48,618 bases of DNA from Anaerolineales bacterium. Lineage in GTDB: Bacteria > Chloroflexota > Anaerolineae > Anaerolineales > UBA6668. The position numbers and the translations under genes are program-made. The DNA lies in NCBI GenBank assembly GCA_020630805.1, contig JAHDIM010000004.1, forward strand, positions 1 to 48,618, in the 5' to 3' direction. The notes under the pieces are model-generated. The model made no database searches. It saw only the letters and a program-made list of their open reading frames with translations, and was not told where the DNA came from. This document shows, one piece after another, positions 9,274 to 17,736 of the stretch; within the stretch, counting starts at the first letter, position 1; each line of letters starts with the position of its first letter.

Positions 9274-10338
9274 TTACGTCCTGCTAAGCCAAGTGTTACT
9301 AATGACAGCGGTAATGAGAATAAGCCCGACCGTTGCTTGGAAAAGCTGGATGTCTACCCCAGCCAAAATGAGCCCTTGTTCAACCATCTGAAGCAGTAGC
9401 ATCCCAATCGCAGCCCCAATGATGGTGCCAAAGCCCCCTTCAAGCCAGATGCCTCCAATCACGCAGGCCGCAACTGCAATCAATTCCCAGCCTTCGCCAC
9501 GCGCCGGATCAATGGCCGGACGTGACGCGAACTGGATCACGCCAGCTAAGCCAGCAAGCAGACCAGTAATCACAAAGTTCCAAATAATCACGCGTTGGGT
9601 GCGAACGCCTTGGGCTTTGGCTGCGTCGCGGCTCCCGCCAGTTGCATAGACCCAGCTGCCGTAACGGGTGAAGCGCATCACAATCACGAAGATCAGTGTC
9701 AGCAAGAGGAACCAGATAATGGCCATTCGGGCGCCACCTGCCGGTGTGCCAAGCGCATTCAGCGATTCGATACTACCGTTGAGCCATTCGAACATTGGCG
9801 GTGCTTCGCCAGTGAAGCGGATCACGTCGGCGTTGCTGTTGCTTTTTGCAAGCTCTGAATTGCCCATCGCCCGCGCAATGCCGCGGAAGGCGAGCATGGT
9901 GCCGAGCGTAGCAATAAATGAAGGAATGCCTGAGCGCGTCACGATGAGGCCGTTGACGAGGCCAAGCAAACTTGCTACGAGTAACGCAGCTAACATCGCG
10001 AAGCCAGCTAGTCCGGCGGGGAGCAGTTGCGCTCCACCCCAGACAAAGCCGTGCTCCATGAGAATGCCGAACACATACGCGCCAACTGCCAACGTTGACC
10101 CAACAGACAGGTCAAACTCGCCTGAAATCATCAACATTGCCACGCCAAGCACAAAGATGCCTTTAATGCTGGCGATGGTCAAAATATTTGTAATGGAAAG
10201 GAGCGAGAGGAAGTTAGGCGTCGTAAATGCAAAGACAAGGAATAAGGAAATGAAGCTAATCAGAACGACTACTTCTGAATATCCTGAAAGCCTTGCTCGG
10301 ACTTTACTAAGCGTACTGGGTTGAGTCATCGCGGCCAA
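9274..10338 (-). CDS. Sugar ABC transporter permease (RbsC/FrcC-like), paralogue of the adjacent permease
   Basis: 354 aa polytopic; LMISGEFDLSVGSTLAVGAYVFG, SGIPSFIATLGTMLAFRGIARA, TRYGSWVYATGGSRDAAKAQGVRTQ. Confidence 0.9.
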   Translation of the reverse strand: MAAMTQPSTLSKVRARLSGYSEVVVLISFISLFLVFAFTTPNFLSLLSITNILTIASIKGIFVLGVAMLMISGEFDLSVGSTLAVGAYVFGILMEHGFVWGGAQLLPAGLAGFAMLAALLVASLLGLVNGLIVTRSGIPSFIATLGTMLAFRGIARAMGNSELAKSNSNADVIRFTGEAPPMFEWLNGSIESLNALGTPAGGARMAIIWFLLLTLIFVIVMRFTRYGSWVYATGGSRDAAKAQGVRTQRVIIWNFVITGLLAGLAGVIQFASRPAIDPARGEGWELIAVAACVIGGIWLEGGFGTIIGAAIGMLLLQMVEQGLILAGVDIQLFQATVGLILITAVISNTWLSRT

Positions 10339-10406
10339 TGGAATTGTCCTTTGTTCATTTCGAATGAACGTAAATCTAGTTTGGGTTGTAATTATTCGAG
10401 TCTAGT

Positions 10407-10560
10407 TTCTTAACACGGATAAGGAGGAACGCGGATGATTAGATTTTTGTACACGGATATTTTTCTTTATCCGTGTTCCTTCCCATCCGTGTAGGGATTT
10501 TTTAAGGATATTTGCCTAAAAGCCAAAATCCGTGTTCTTCCCTATCCGTGTTAAGAATCA
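10407..10560. repeat. Intergenic inverted-repeat element, AACACGGAT family
   Basis: TTCTTAACACGGATA at 10407-10421 is the exact reverse complement of TATCCGTGTTAAGAA at 10543-10557; interior carries further ACACGGAT / ATCCGTGT words. Confidence 0.9.
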
Positions 10561-10796
10561 AGTCAGCACTTGAGCAATCACGTTGGTTTTTGTAATGACG
10601 TTGATTTTGTTGTCTTCGAAAAGTGTGTGGCCTGCCGAAGACGATGAAAATATACAGTTTGTTTATTTATGCGTCAACAAATGCTCATTTATTGAAGATA
10701 ATTGATAATTTGTTGTACAATGCGCAACATGTGGGCGCAGCAGATGTTACATTTATGAGTTGTTGCGCTTAGTGCACATGCTTTGCAATTATTTAG

Positions 10797-10955
10797 TAGA
10801 TAGAAGATAGAGGACGCGCTACTAGCGGCTTCGCCTTGTTTTCAACACGACAAGCTCAGCACAAGTTCGCGCTCGAGGATAGAAGAGATCCTGCTTTCAG
10901 TAGAGATCTTGGTCCTAGCGCAAATACCTCTATCCTCTATCTCCTATCCTCAATC
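10797..10955. repeat. Intergenic inverted-repeat element, GATAGAGGATAGAAG family, with an internal GACAAGCTCAGCACAAG core
   Basis: Left arm GTAGATAGAAGATAGAGGA, right arm ACCTCTATCCTCTATCTCCTATCCTCAA; core shared in inverse orientation with 6010-6070. Confidence 0.8.
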
Positions 10956-10960
10956 ACCAA

Positions 10961-11722
10961 ATGAGTACAGTTCAGTCATTATCACGTGGATTACAAATCT
11001 TAGAGATCATGAGCAAGACCCAAGAAGGGGTTGGCGTCACTGATCTTGCCAAAGAATTGAAGATAGACAAAAGCAGCGTCACGCGCCTCATGCAAACACT
11101 TGTGATGCATGAGTTCGCTGCTAAGGCATCCAATTCACGGCGTTATATTTTGGGTCCCAAAGTGGGTCAGATTGTTGACAATTCTGCGGTAGGCTTGCCG
11201 CTAAAACATCAGTCGATGCCGATTTTGCAGGAGTTGGTAGAGAAAACGGGTGAAAACGCACACGTTGCCATTTATTCACAGGCGATGTGCTTAGTCGTGG
11301 CAGATATTGAATCCCCGGCGCAATTGCGGGTGGTCAGTGGCGAAGGACGGCTTATTCCGAACCACTGTACGGCCATTGGCAAATGCCTCATCGCCTTTGG
11401 CGGACATCCGATACCAAAGGAATTCTCGCAACACACTTCGCGCACCATTTCTTCACGTGATCAGTTCAAATTACACCTCGATCAAATTCGCGAGCGTGGC
11501 TATGCGATGGATGACGAAGAACACGAAATTGGCGTGCGCTGTGTCGCCGCGCCGGTCTATGACGGTGGCTTAGACGCTGTGGCCTCCATGGGGATCTCTG
11601 GACCTACCGTGCGCGTCACGCACGAAAAAGTGCCGGAACTGCTAGACATTGTGAAACGCTGTGCCCACCAGCTGTCTGAGCTGTTGACAGATATACGATT
11701 GGAAGATGCGATGCGCCCATGA
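10961..11722 (+). CDS. IclR family transcriptional regulator
   Basis: MSTVQSLSRGLQILEIMSKTQEGVGVTDLAKELKIDKSSVTRLMQTLVMHEF (wHTH) plus IclR effector domain GRLIPNHCTAIGKCLIAF ... RGYAMDDEEHEIGVRCVAAPVYD. Confidence 0.93.
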   Translation: MSTVQSLSRGLQILEIMSKTQEGVGVTDLAKELKIDKSSVTRLMQTLVMHEFAAKASNSRRYILGPKVGQIVDNSAVGLPLKHQSMPILQELVEKTGENAHVAIYSQAMCLVVADIESPAQLRVVSGEGRLIPNHCTAIGKCLIAFGGHPIPKEFSQHTSRTISSRDQFKLHLDQIRERGYAMDDEEHEIGVRCVAAPVYDGGLDAVASMGISGPTVRVTHEKVPELLDIVKRCAHQLSELLTDIRLEDAMRP

Positions 11723-11758
11723 GTAGTGACATGGTGCGCCATGTCACTACTCATGGGC
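11715..11758. repeat. Perfect 20-bp inverted repeat overlapping the iclR stop codon
   Basis: GCCCATGAGTAGTGACATGG (11715-11734), loop TGCG, CCATGTCACTACTCATGGGC (11739-11758). No T-tract follows. Confidence 0.95.
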
Positions 11759-12113
11759 CTGCCGCTACTCCCCCATTCGCTCCGCCAACTGTGCCCCAGC
11801 CCTCTAACCCTGGCGGTAACCCTCGAATTGTATTGGTAGGCTGAGCTTGTCGAAGCCGGGCGTGATTACACTCGCAACTCGGCTAGCGGCTAACCCTGCT
11901 CTATTTCTCTCAAGTAATAGAAAGCTGAGCCTACGCAGTCCGAGTCGGCCCGTTGGGCGCGCCTCTACATGGTAATCACTGGATTTGTCACAGCTTGAGT
12001 GCATCGAATATTTTCCGTGTTCTCCTCTATATCCGCGTATTCCGTGTAAAAATCCCAAACTGAATGCCAAACGCGTTGCCGCTGTATCCTAGTCAGCTTA
12101 TACTCAGCCCTAC

Positions 12114-13007
12114 ATGACCACCTTCAACACAATTGACGATCTCCAAGCCGCGTTAGATTCGCAAAACTACATTGCGGAACGTCCGCTGGCAACCAGCTTG
12201 TTTCTGGCACTTCAACTCCAGCGCCCTATCTTTCTGGAAGGCGAACCCGGTGTTGGCAAAACGGAAGTTGCCAAGGTATTAGCAACCTTGCTAGATACAG
12301 ACTTAATCCGGTTGCAGTGTTATGAAGGCTTAGACATCAGCAGTGCAGTGTATGAATGGAACTATGCGCGTCAAATGCTGCAAATTCGGATGAATGAAGC
12401 TTCCGGTGACGCTGTGGCTGCGGCTGACTTGTTTTCGCCTGAGTTTTTGCAGCAGCGTCCTTTGTTACAAGCGATTGACCCAAGTCGTGACAAAGCGCCA
12501 GTGCTACTCATCGATGAACTTGACCGGAGCGATGAAGAGTTCGAAGCTTATTTGTTGGAACTGCTGTCTGACTTCCAAATCACAATTCCAGAGATTGGAC
12601 AGATCAACGCCGCCCACCCGCCAGTCGTCATTGTGACGTCTAACCGCACGCGGGAAGTGCACGACGCGCTCAAGCGCCGTTGTCTGTATCACTGGATTGA
12701 ATTCCCAGACTTTGACAAGGAGTTGACCATTGTGCGGATGAAGGTGCCGGATGCACCCGAAGACCTAGCCAAGCAAGTGACGTACTTTGTCCAAGAACTC
12801 CGCGAAGCGGATCTCTATAAACTGCCGGGCGTTGCCGAAACGCTAGACTGGCTCCGCGCCCTCGTCGCCCTCAACCAAAAATCACTCGATGAAACCATTG
12901 TCCAGCACACCATCGGGGCCTTACTCAAATATCAAGACGATGTCGAGCAAATGACCGACACCAGCGTCCGGCAAATGGTCGACCGGGCGAAACTGATGAC
13001 GAAGTAA
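12114..13007 (+). CDS. MoxR-family AAA+ ATPase (CoxD-like)
   Basis: Walker A LEGEPGVGKTEVAKVLA, Walker B VLLIDELDRSDEEFEAYLLELL, sensor VIVTSNRTREVHDALKRRCLYHWIEFP; adjacent to a VWA gene and coxSLM. Confidence 0.9.
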   Translation: MTTFNTIDDLQAALDSQNYIAERPLATSLFLALQLQRPIFLEGEPGVGKTEVAKVLATLLDTDLIRLQCYEGLDISSAVYEWNYARQMLQIRMNEASGDAVAAADLFSPEFLQQRPLLQAIDPSRDKAPVLLIDELDRSDEEFEAYLLELLSDFQITIPEIGQINAAHPPVVIVTSNRTREVHDALKRRCLYHWIEFPDFDKELTIVRMKVPDAPEDLAKQVTYFVQELREADLYKLPGVAETLDWLRALVALNQKSLDETIVQHTIGALLKYQDDVEQMTDTSVRQMVDRAKLMTK

Positions 13008-13011
13008 AACT

Positions 13012-13076
13012 GCCCACGAAGAACACTAAGAATCACGAAGATGGCTTTAAGACCTCCTTCGTGCCCTTCGTGGGCG
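13012..13076. repeat. Intergenic inverted-repeat element, CACGAAG family
   Basis: GCCCACGAAGAACACTAAGAATCACGAAG ... CTCCTTCGTGCCCTTCGTGGGC; CCCACGAAG pairs with CTTCGTGGG. Fills the coxD-coxE gap. Confidence 0.85.
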
Positions 13077-13084
13077 ACTAAGAA

Positions 13085-14233
13085 ATGGAAGCGCATTTAT
13101 TTCATAATCTGATTTTGTTTGGCCGCATTTTGCGGGGTGTAGGCATTGATGCCACGCCGGGCCGCATGCAGGAAGTGATGCGGGCGCTACGACATATTGA
13201 TGTCACCAAGCGCGGCGATTTTTTCCTGACGTGTCGCACGCTGCTCGTCAAACGCAAAGCGGATTACGAGAAATTTAGTGCTGCTTTTGATGCCTTCTGG
13301 CAAGATCCAGACAGTTGGCAGCCTGATCCACGGCAAGGGAGTGTCAAGCAACTTCCCAAGCAAGCCCAACCGATTGTCATTCCGCCGATGCTGCAAAAGG
13401 CGAGCGCGGAGGAAGATGATGAGCGTGACTTGCCTGAACTCGATGCGCCTGCCATTGAGCTCACCCAAACGTGGAGTAAGCAGGAAGTCCTGCGTCATAA
13501 AGACTTTTCTGAGCTGACAACTATTGAAGAAGCCGAAATCAAGCAGCTAATTGCACGGATGACGTGGCAGCTTGGCTGGCGGCAGACCCGCCGCTTTGAG
13601 CCGGGTAAAGGCCGCACGCCAGATTTTCGCCGCACGTTGCGTCACAGTTTGCGCAATGGTGGTGAAATATTGCAGCTCAAACAAAAGCGCTATAAAAAAC
13701 GCCTACGTCCCCTAATTGTGTTGGCAGATATCAGCGGATCGATGGAGCGCTATACGAAGTTGCTATTGCATTTGCTCTACAGCTTGACTGCTGGGCTAGA
13801 TCAACGCGTGGAGACATTTGTGTTTGGGACCCGGCTGACGCGCATTACCAAGCAACTGCAACATAAAAAGATCGATCAAGCGCTGGCGGAAGTGTCACAC
13901 GAGGTGTTGGACTGGTCCGGCGGCACGCGCATTGGCGACAGTTTGAAGACGTTCAATTACAGCTGGTCACGGCGGGTGTTGGGCCAAGGTGCTGTAGTGT
14001 TACTCATTAGTGATGGCTGGGATCGGGGGGAACCTAAGTTGCTAAACAAAGAAATGGCGCGTCTAAACTTAAGTTGCTCGCGGCTAATCTGGTTGAATCC
14101 TCTCTTGGGCTCGCCAGAATATGAACCGCTCACCCGCGGCATGCAGGCCGCGATGCCGCATATAGATGATTTCATGCCAGTACATAACTTAGCGGCACTG
14201 GATGAGTTGGCAGAGCATTTGTCGTTGTTGTAG
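13085..14233 (+). CDS. VWA-domain protein (CoxE-like)
   Basis: LIVLADISGSMERYTKLLLHLLYSL (MIDAS DxSxS), WSGGTRIGDSLKTF, VVLLISDGWDRGEP; directly after the MoxR gene. Confidence 0.9.
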   Translation: MEAHLFHNLILFGRILRGVGIDATPGRMQEVMRALRHIDVTKRGDFFLTCRTLLVKRKADYEKFSAAFDAFWQDPDSWQPDPRQGSVKQLPKQAQPIVIPPMLQKASAEEDDERDLPELDAPAIELTQTWSKQEVLRHKDFSELTTIEEAEIKQLIARMTWQLGWRQTRRFEPGKGRTPDFRRTLRHSLRNGGEILQLKQKRYKKRLRPLIVLADISGSMERYTKLLLHLLYSLTAGLDQRVETFVFGTRLTRITKQLQHKKIDQALAEVSHEVLDWSGGTRIGDSLKTFNYSWSRRVLGQGAVVLLISDGWDRGEPKLLNKEMARLNLSCSRLIWLNPLLGSPEYEPLTRGMQAAMPHIDDFMPVHNLAALDELAEHLSLL

Positions 14234-14888
14234 CCGTAGTCAATTCGTGATCTCGTTATGAAGCAAAGCTAGTGGTTTGGTGACATTTCAAAATTTAGCC
14301 AAAACAGAAACTTTATTCGTGTCAAAATCATAATCTCACCTTGCTGAACGCAGTGTCGGCAGGTAAGGCGAAGCCGCTAGCATCCACCCGAGACTTGAAA
14401 TTGCAAAATTTTCTTTGCGCATTGGAGTGAATCTCCGTTTCACATGCTCTATTTGTCGTTTAGACTCAGCGTTATCGGGTGGATTCCTCGCAAGCTCGGA
14501 AAGGAGTCTCTTTCTACCTCCAAATGTCAACAGACCCCTAGTATCAAACGCTAAGGTAGCAACGAGATTTTTCGCGCCGAAACTCTTAATCAACCTAAGA
14601 CTTACTCGAACGCGCTCAAAATGACGAAATTGGCGGTGCTGGCGACTTTGCACATTACCCATTCAACAATTAAGCAATTCGCCAATTAACCATTCCTCCC
14701 CTTCTCTACCCTACGCTTGCCCTACTTTACAAACCGGTTTTCAGATTGGTTTCCCTCTCGGTTGCTGTCCTGCAAAACCTTGACTATAAAGTAAGCACGT
14801 AAAAGCATGCTTCCACACTAGAGCATGTTTTCCTCCGCAACATTTGTTGTTTATTCAAAAATCCAATATCGCAAAAGGAGACCTAATT

Positions 14889-15365
14889 ATGGACGTATCG
14901 GTTTCGATGACGGTCAACGGGGTCGAACATTCGCATGCGGTAGAACCAAGAACGCTCTTGGTGCACTATCTTCGCGACACGCTCGGCCTTACAGGGACCA
15001 ATATCGGTTGTGATACCAGTCAGTGCGGTGCATGTACCGTACATATCGATGGTGACGCAGCGAAGTCATGCACTGTGCTCGCAGTACAGGCTGATGGCTG
15101 TGCTGTCACCACCATCGAAGGCATTGGTAATGGCAGCCTCCATCCTATGCAGCAAGCATTTTGGGATGAGCACGGACTACAGTGTGGCTACTGTACTCCC
15201 GGCATGATCATGGCCAGCATTGATCTATTGAACCGTAATGCTGACCCCTCTCGCGCAGAAATTCGACATGGCCTTGAAGGCAATATTTGTCGCTGCACGG
15301 GGTACCAAAACATTGTCAATGCAGTTGCCTCTGCTGCGAAAGAGATGGCAGGAGCAGACGCATGA
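14889..15365 (+). CDS. coxS: (2Fe-2S)-binding small subunit of xanthine/CO-dehydrogenase-type Mo hydroxylase (CoxS-like)
   Basis: [16 protein letters not shown] and [10 protein letters not shown]...[13 protein letters not shown]. Likely ATG 14889 preceded by AAAAGGAGACC. Confidence 0.92.
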   Translation: MDVSVSMTVNGVEHSHAVEPRTLLVHYLRDTLGLTGTNIGCDTSQCGACTVHIDGDAAKSCTVLAVQADGCAVTTIEGIGNGSLHPMQQAFWDEHGLQCGYCTPGMIMASIDLLNRNADPSRAEIRHGLEGNICRCTGYQNIVNAVASAAKEMAGADA

Positions 15366-17725
15366 GCAAGCGATTTATTGGTCAATCCGTAAAACGATTT
15401 GAAGACCCCCGATTTATCAAAGGGCAGGGTCGGTATGTTGCCAACATCGATATGCCCGGCATGACCTACATGGCCATCCTGCGTAGCCCGTATGCCCACG
15501 CCAAAATCAATAATATTGATACTTCGGCAGCAGAGGCAATGGACGGTGTGGTTGGCGTATTGACTGGGCAAGATCTGGTCGATGGTGGCTGCGGTCCGCT
15601 GCCCTGTGGGTGGAACGTGCCAGACATCAAAGTACCAACGCGCTTGGCAATGACAACGGACAAAGCACGGCACGTTGGTGACAGCATTGCGGCAGTCGTG
15701 GCAGAAACGCCCTACATCGCCGCGGATGCGCTAGAAGCGATTGTTGTAGATTATGAAATCCTTGACGCTAGCGTCAACGCGCGTAACACCACTGAAGATA
15801 GCGCTGTGCAGATTCACGACGATGTGCCGAACAACATTAGTTACACCTGGGCGCTGGGCGACCAAGATGGCACCAAAGCAGCCTTGGAGGCTGCTGATCA
15901 TGTGATTGAACTTGATCTCATTAACCAACGTTTGATTCCAAATGCAATGGAACCGCGTGCCGCAGTTGCGCAATGGGACGCAACGCGAGGTGACATGACA
16001 CTATGGACCACGAGTCAAAATCCGCACCCAATCCGGTTGCTGTTGAGCGCCTTTACACTGGGCATTCCAGAACATAAGCTGCGGGTGATCTCACCTGACG
16101 TTGGCGGTGGTTTTGGCAGCAAAATCTTCCACTACCCTGAAGAAATCATTGTACCGTTTGCCGCACGGGCCTTTAACCGCCCTGTGAAATGGGTTGCCAC
16201 GCGTTCTGAGTCGTTTATGACCGACTCCCAAGGCCGTGACCATGTCACCAACTGCAAGCTCGGTGTCAACAATGATGGTACGTTTACCAGTTTATATGTC
16301 TCAACCTGGTCAGATCAGGGCGCTTATATTTCAACCTTCGCCCCACTCATCCCGACCGCGTTTTACATTTGTTTGTTGAGTGGTCTCTACAAGATCCCGA
16401 ATATTTGGGGTGAAATGTGGGGGACACTCACCAACACTGTTCCTGTCGATGCTTATCGCGGTGCAGGGCGTCCGGAAGCCTCTTATCTGGTTGAGCGACT
16501 TGTGAACGAAGCGGCCCGCCAGTTGAACATGGATGCAATTGAAATTCGGCGAAAGAACTTCATTGCAGAAGATGAATTCCCATATCAAACGCCAGTGGCA
16601 CTTGCCTATGACAGCGGCAACTACAGCGGGTTGTTTGACAAGTTGGAATCGCTAAGTGGCTACAGCGACCTTAAAACGATGCAAGCTGAAGCACGTGCCA
16701 ACGGAAAACTGATTGGCATTGGGGTATGTGGCTGTATTGAAGCCTCAGGCCCCGCACCTTCTAAGGTGGCTGGTGCACTCGGGTCAGCAGTTGGGTTCTG
16801 GGAAAGTTCAAAGATGCGCGTGCATCCGAGCGGCAAAGTTTCACTTTACACCGGGTCCCATTCACACGGCCAAGGTCACGAAACTGCCTTCGCACAAATT
16901 GTGGCTGACGAGCTTGGTATACCAATGGCAGATGTTGAAATCATCCACGGTGATACTGGCGAAATTCCATTTGGGATGGGGACTTACGGCTCACGCTCAG
17001 CCTCTGTTGGCGGGAGCGCGATTGTGAAGTCCGCAGAGAAAGTGCGCGCTAAGATGATGAAGATTGCGGCGCATCAGCTTGAAGCGGCTGAAGAAGACAT
17101 GGTCTTTGACCGTGACGAAGGTGGTGTCTATGTGAAGGGCTCACCAGACAAGCGACTGTCTTTCTTTGAACTTTCGCTTGGTGCTTACACTGCGCACAAT
17201 CTACCAGATGATATGGAGCCGGGCATGGAAGAAACCTCTTTCTACGACCCAGCGAACTTTACCTACCCTAACAGCGCACACATTGCCGTGGTCGAAATTG
17301 ATGCAAACACTGGTGAAGTTGACTTACAAGGTTACTATGCAGTCGATGACGTTGGGAACGTGATCAATCCAATGTTGGTGGAAGGCCAAATTGTTGGTGG
17401 CATTGCGCAAGGTATTGGGCAAGCATTGTATGAAAACGGTGTTTATTCCGATGATGGCGCCCTATTGTCAGGCTCTTTCATGGACTATGCCATGCCAAAA
17501 GCAATGCACTTCCCCGCCATCCACGTGGATCGACAAGAAACGCCTTCGCCGCACAACCCACTGGGTGTGAAAGGTGCTGGTGAAATGGGGACGATTGCCT
17601 CTACGGTTGCGACTGCCAACGCCGTGATGGATGCTCTCGCCCCACTTGGGATTGGCCACCTTGAAATGCCGCTAACTGCGAGCAAAATTCATAGTGCAAT
17701 AGCCGCCCACGCTGGACAACTGTAG
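15362..17725 (+). CDS. coxL: Molybdopterin-binding large subunit, form-II CoxL-like
   Basis: [29 protein letters not shown]...VGGGFGSK...[11 protein letters not shown]...[12 protein letters not shown] overlap with coxS. AYRGAGR is the form-II signature; form I has AYxCSFR. Confidence 0.92.
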   Translation: MSKRFIGQSVKRFEDPRFIKGQGRYVANIDMPGMTYMAILRSPYAHAKINNIDTSAAEAMDGVVGVLTGQDLVDGGCGPLPCGWNVPDIKVPTRLAMTTDKARHVGDSIAAVVAETPYIAADALEAIVVDYEILDASVNARNTTEDSAVQIHDDVPNNISYTWALGDQDGTKAALEAADHVIELDLINQRLIPNAMEPRAAVAQWDATRGDMTLWTTSQNPHPIRLLLSAFTLGIPEHKLRVISPDVGGGFGSKIFHYPEEIIVPFAARAFNRPVKWVATRSESFMTDSQGRDHVTNCKLGVNNDGTFTSLYVSTWSDQGAYISTFAPLIPTAFYICLLSGLYKIPNIWGEMWGTLTNTVPVDAYRGAGRPEASYLVERLVNEAARQLNMDAIEIRRKNFIAEDEFPYQTPVALAYDSGNYSGLFDKLESLSGYSDLKTMQAEARANGKLIGIGVCGCIEASGPAPSKVAGALGSAVGFWESSKMRVHPSGKVSLYTGSHSHGQGHETAFAQIVADELGIPMADVEIIHGDTGEIPFGMGTYGSRSASVGGSAIVKSAEKVRAKMMKIAAHQLEAAEEDMVFDRDEGGVYVKGSPDKRLSFFELSLGAYTAHNLPDDMEPGMEETSFYDPANFTYPNSAHIAVVEIDANTGEVDLQGYYAVDDVGNVINPMLVEGQIVGGIAQGIGQALYENGVYSDDGALLSGSFMDYAMPKAMHFPAIHVDRQETPSPHNPLGVKGAGEMGTIASTVATANAVMDALAPLGIGHLEMPLTASKIHSAIAAHAGQL

Positions 17726-17736
17726 GAGGGAATGGA

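Noticed and set aside
9668-10324. 218-aa plus-strand ORF
   Set aside because: Lies entirely antisense to the clearly identified permease gene 9274-10338; composition looks like a shadow ORF.
10407-10560. CRISPR array suspicion from repeated ACACGGAT words
   Set aside because: Words are arranged as an inverted repeat with degenerate copies, no regular spacer spacing and no cas genes in the window.
12114-14233. MoxR-VWA pair as a defence or phage-related module
   Set aside because: Context with coxS/L/M and the CoxD/CoxE pattern fits Mo-hydroxylase maturation better.
14336-14662. 108-aa minus-strand ORF
   Set aside because: No family resemblance and overlaps a likely repeat-rich intergenic region; not supported as a CDS.
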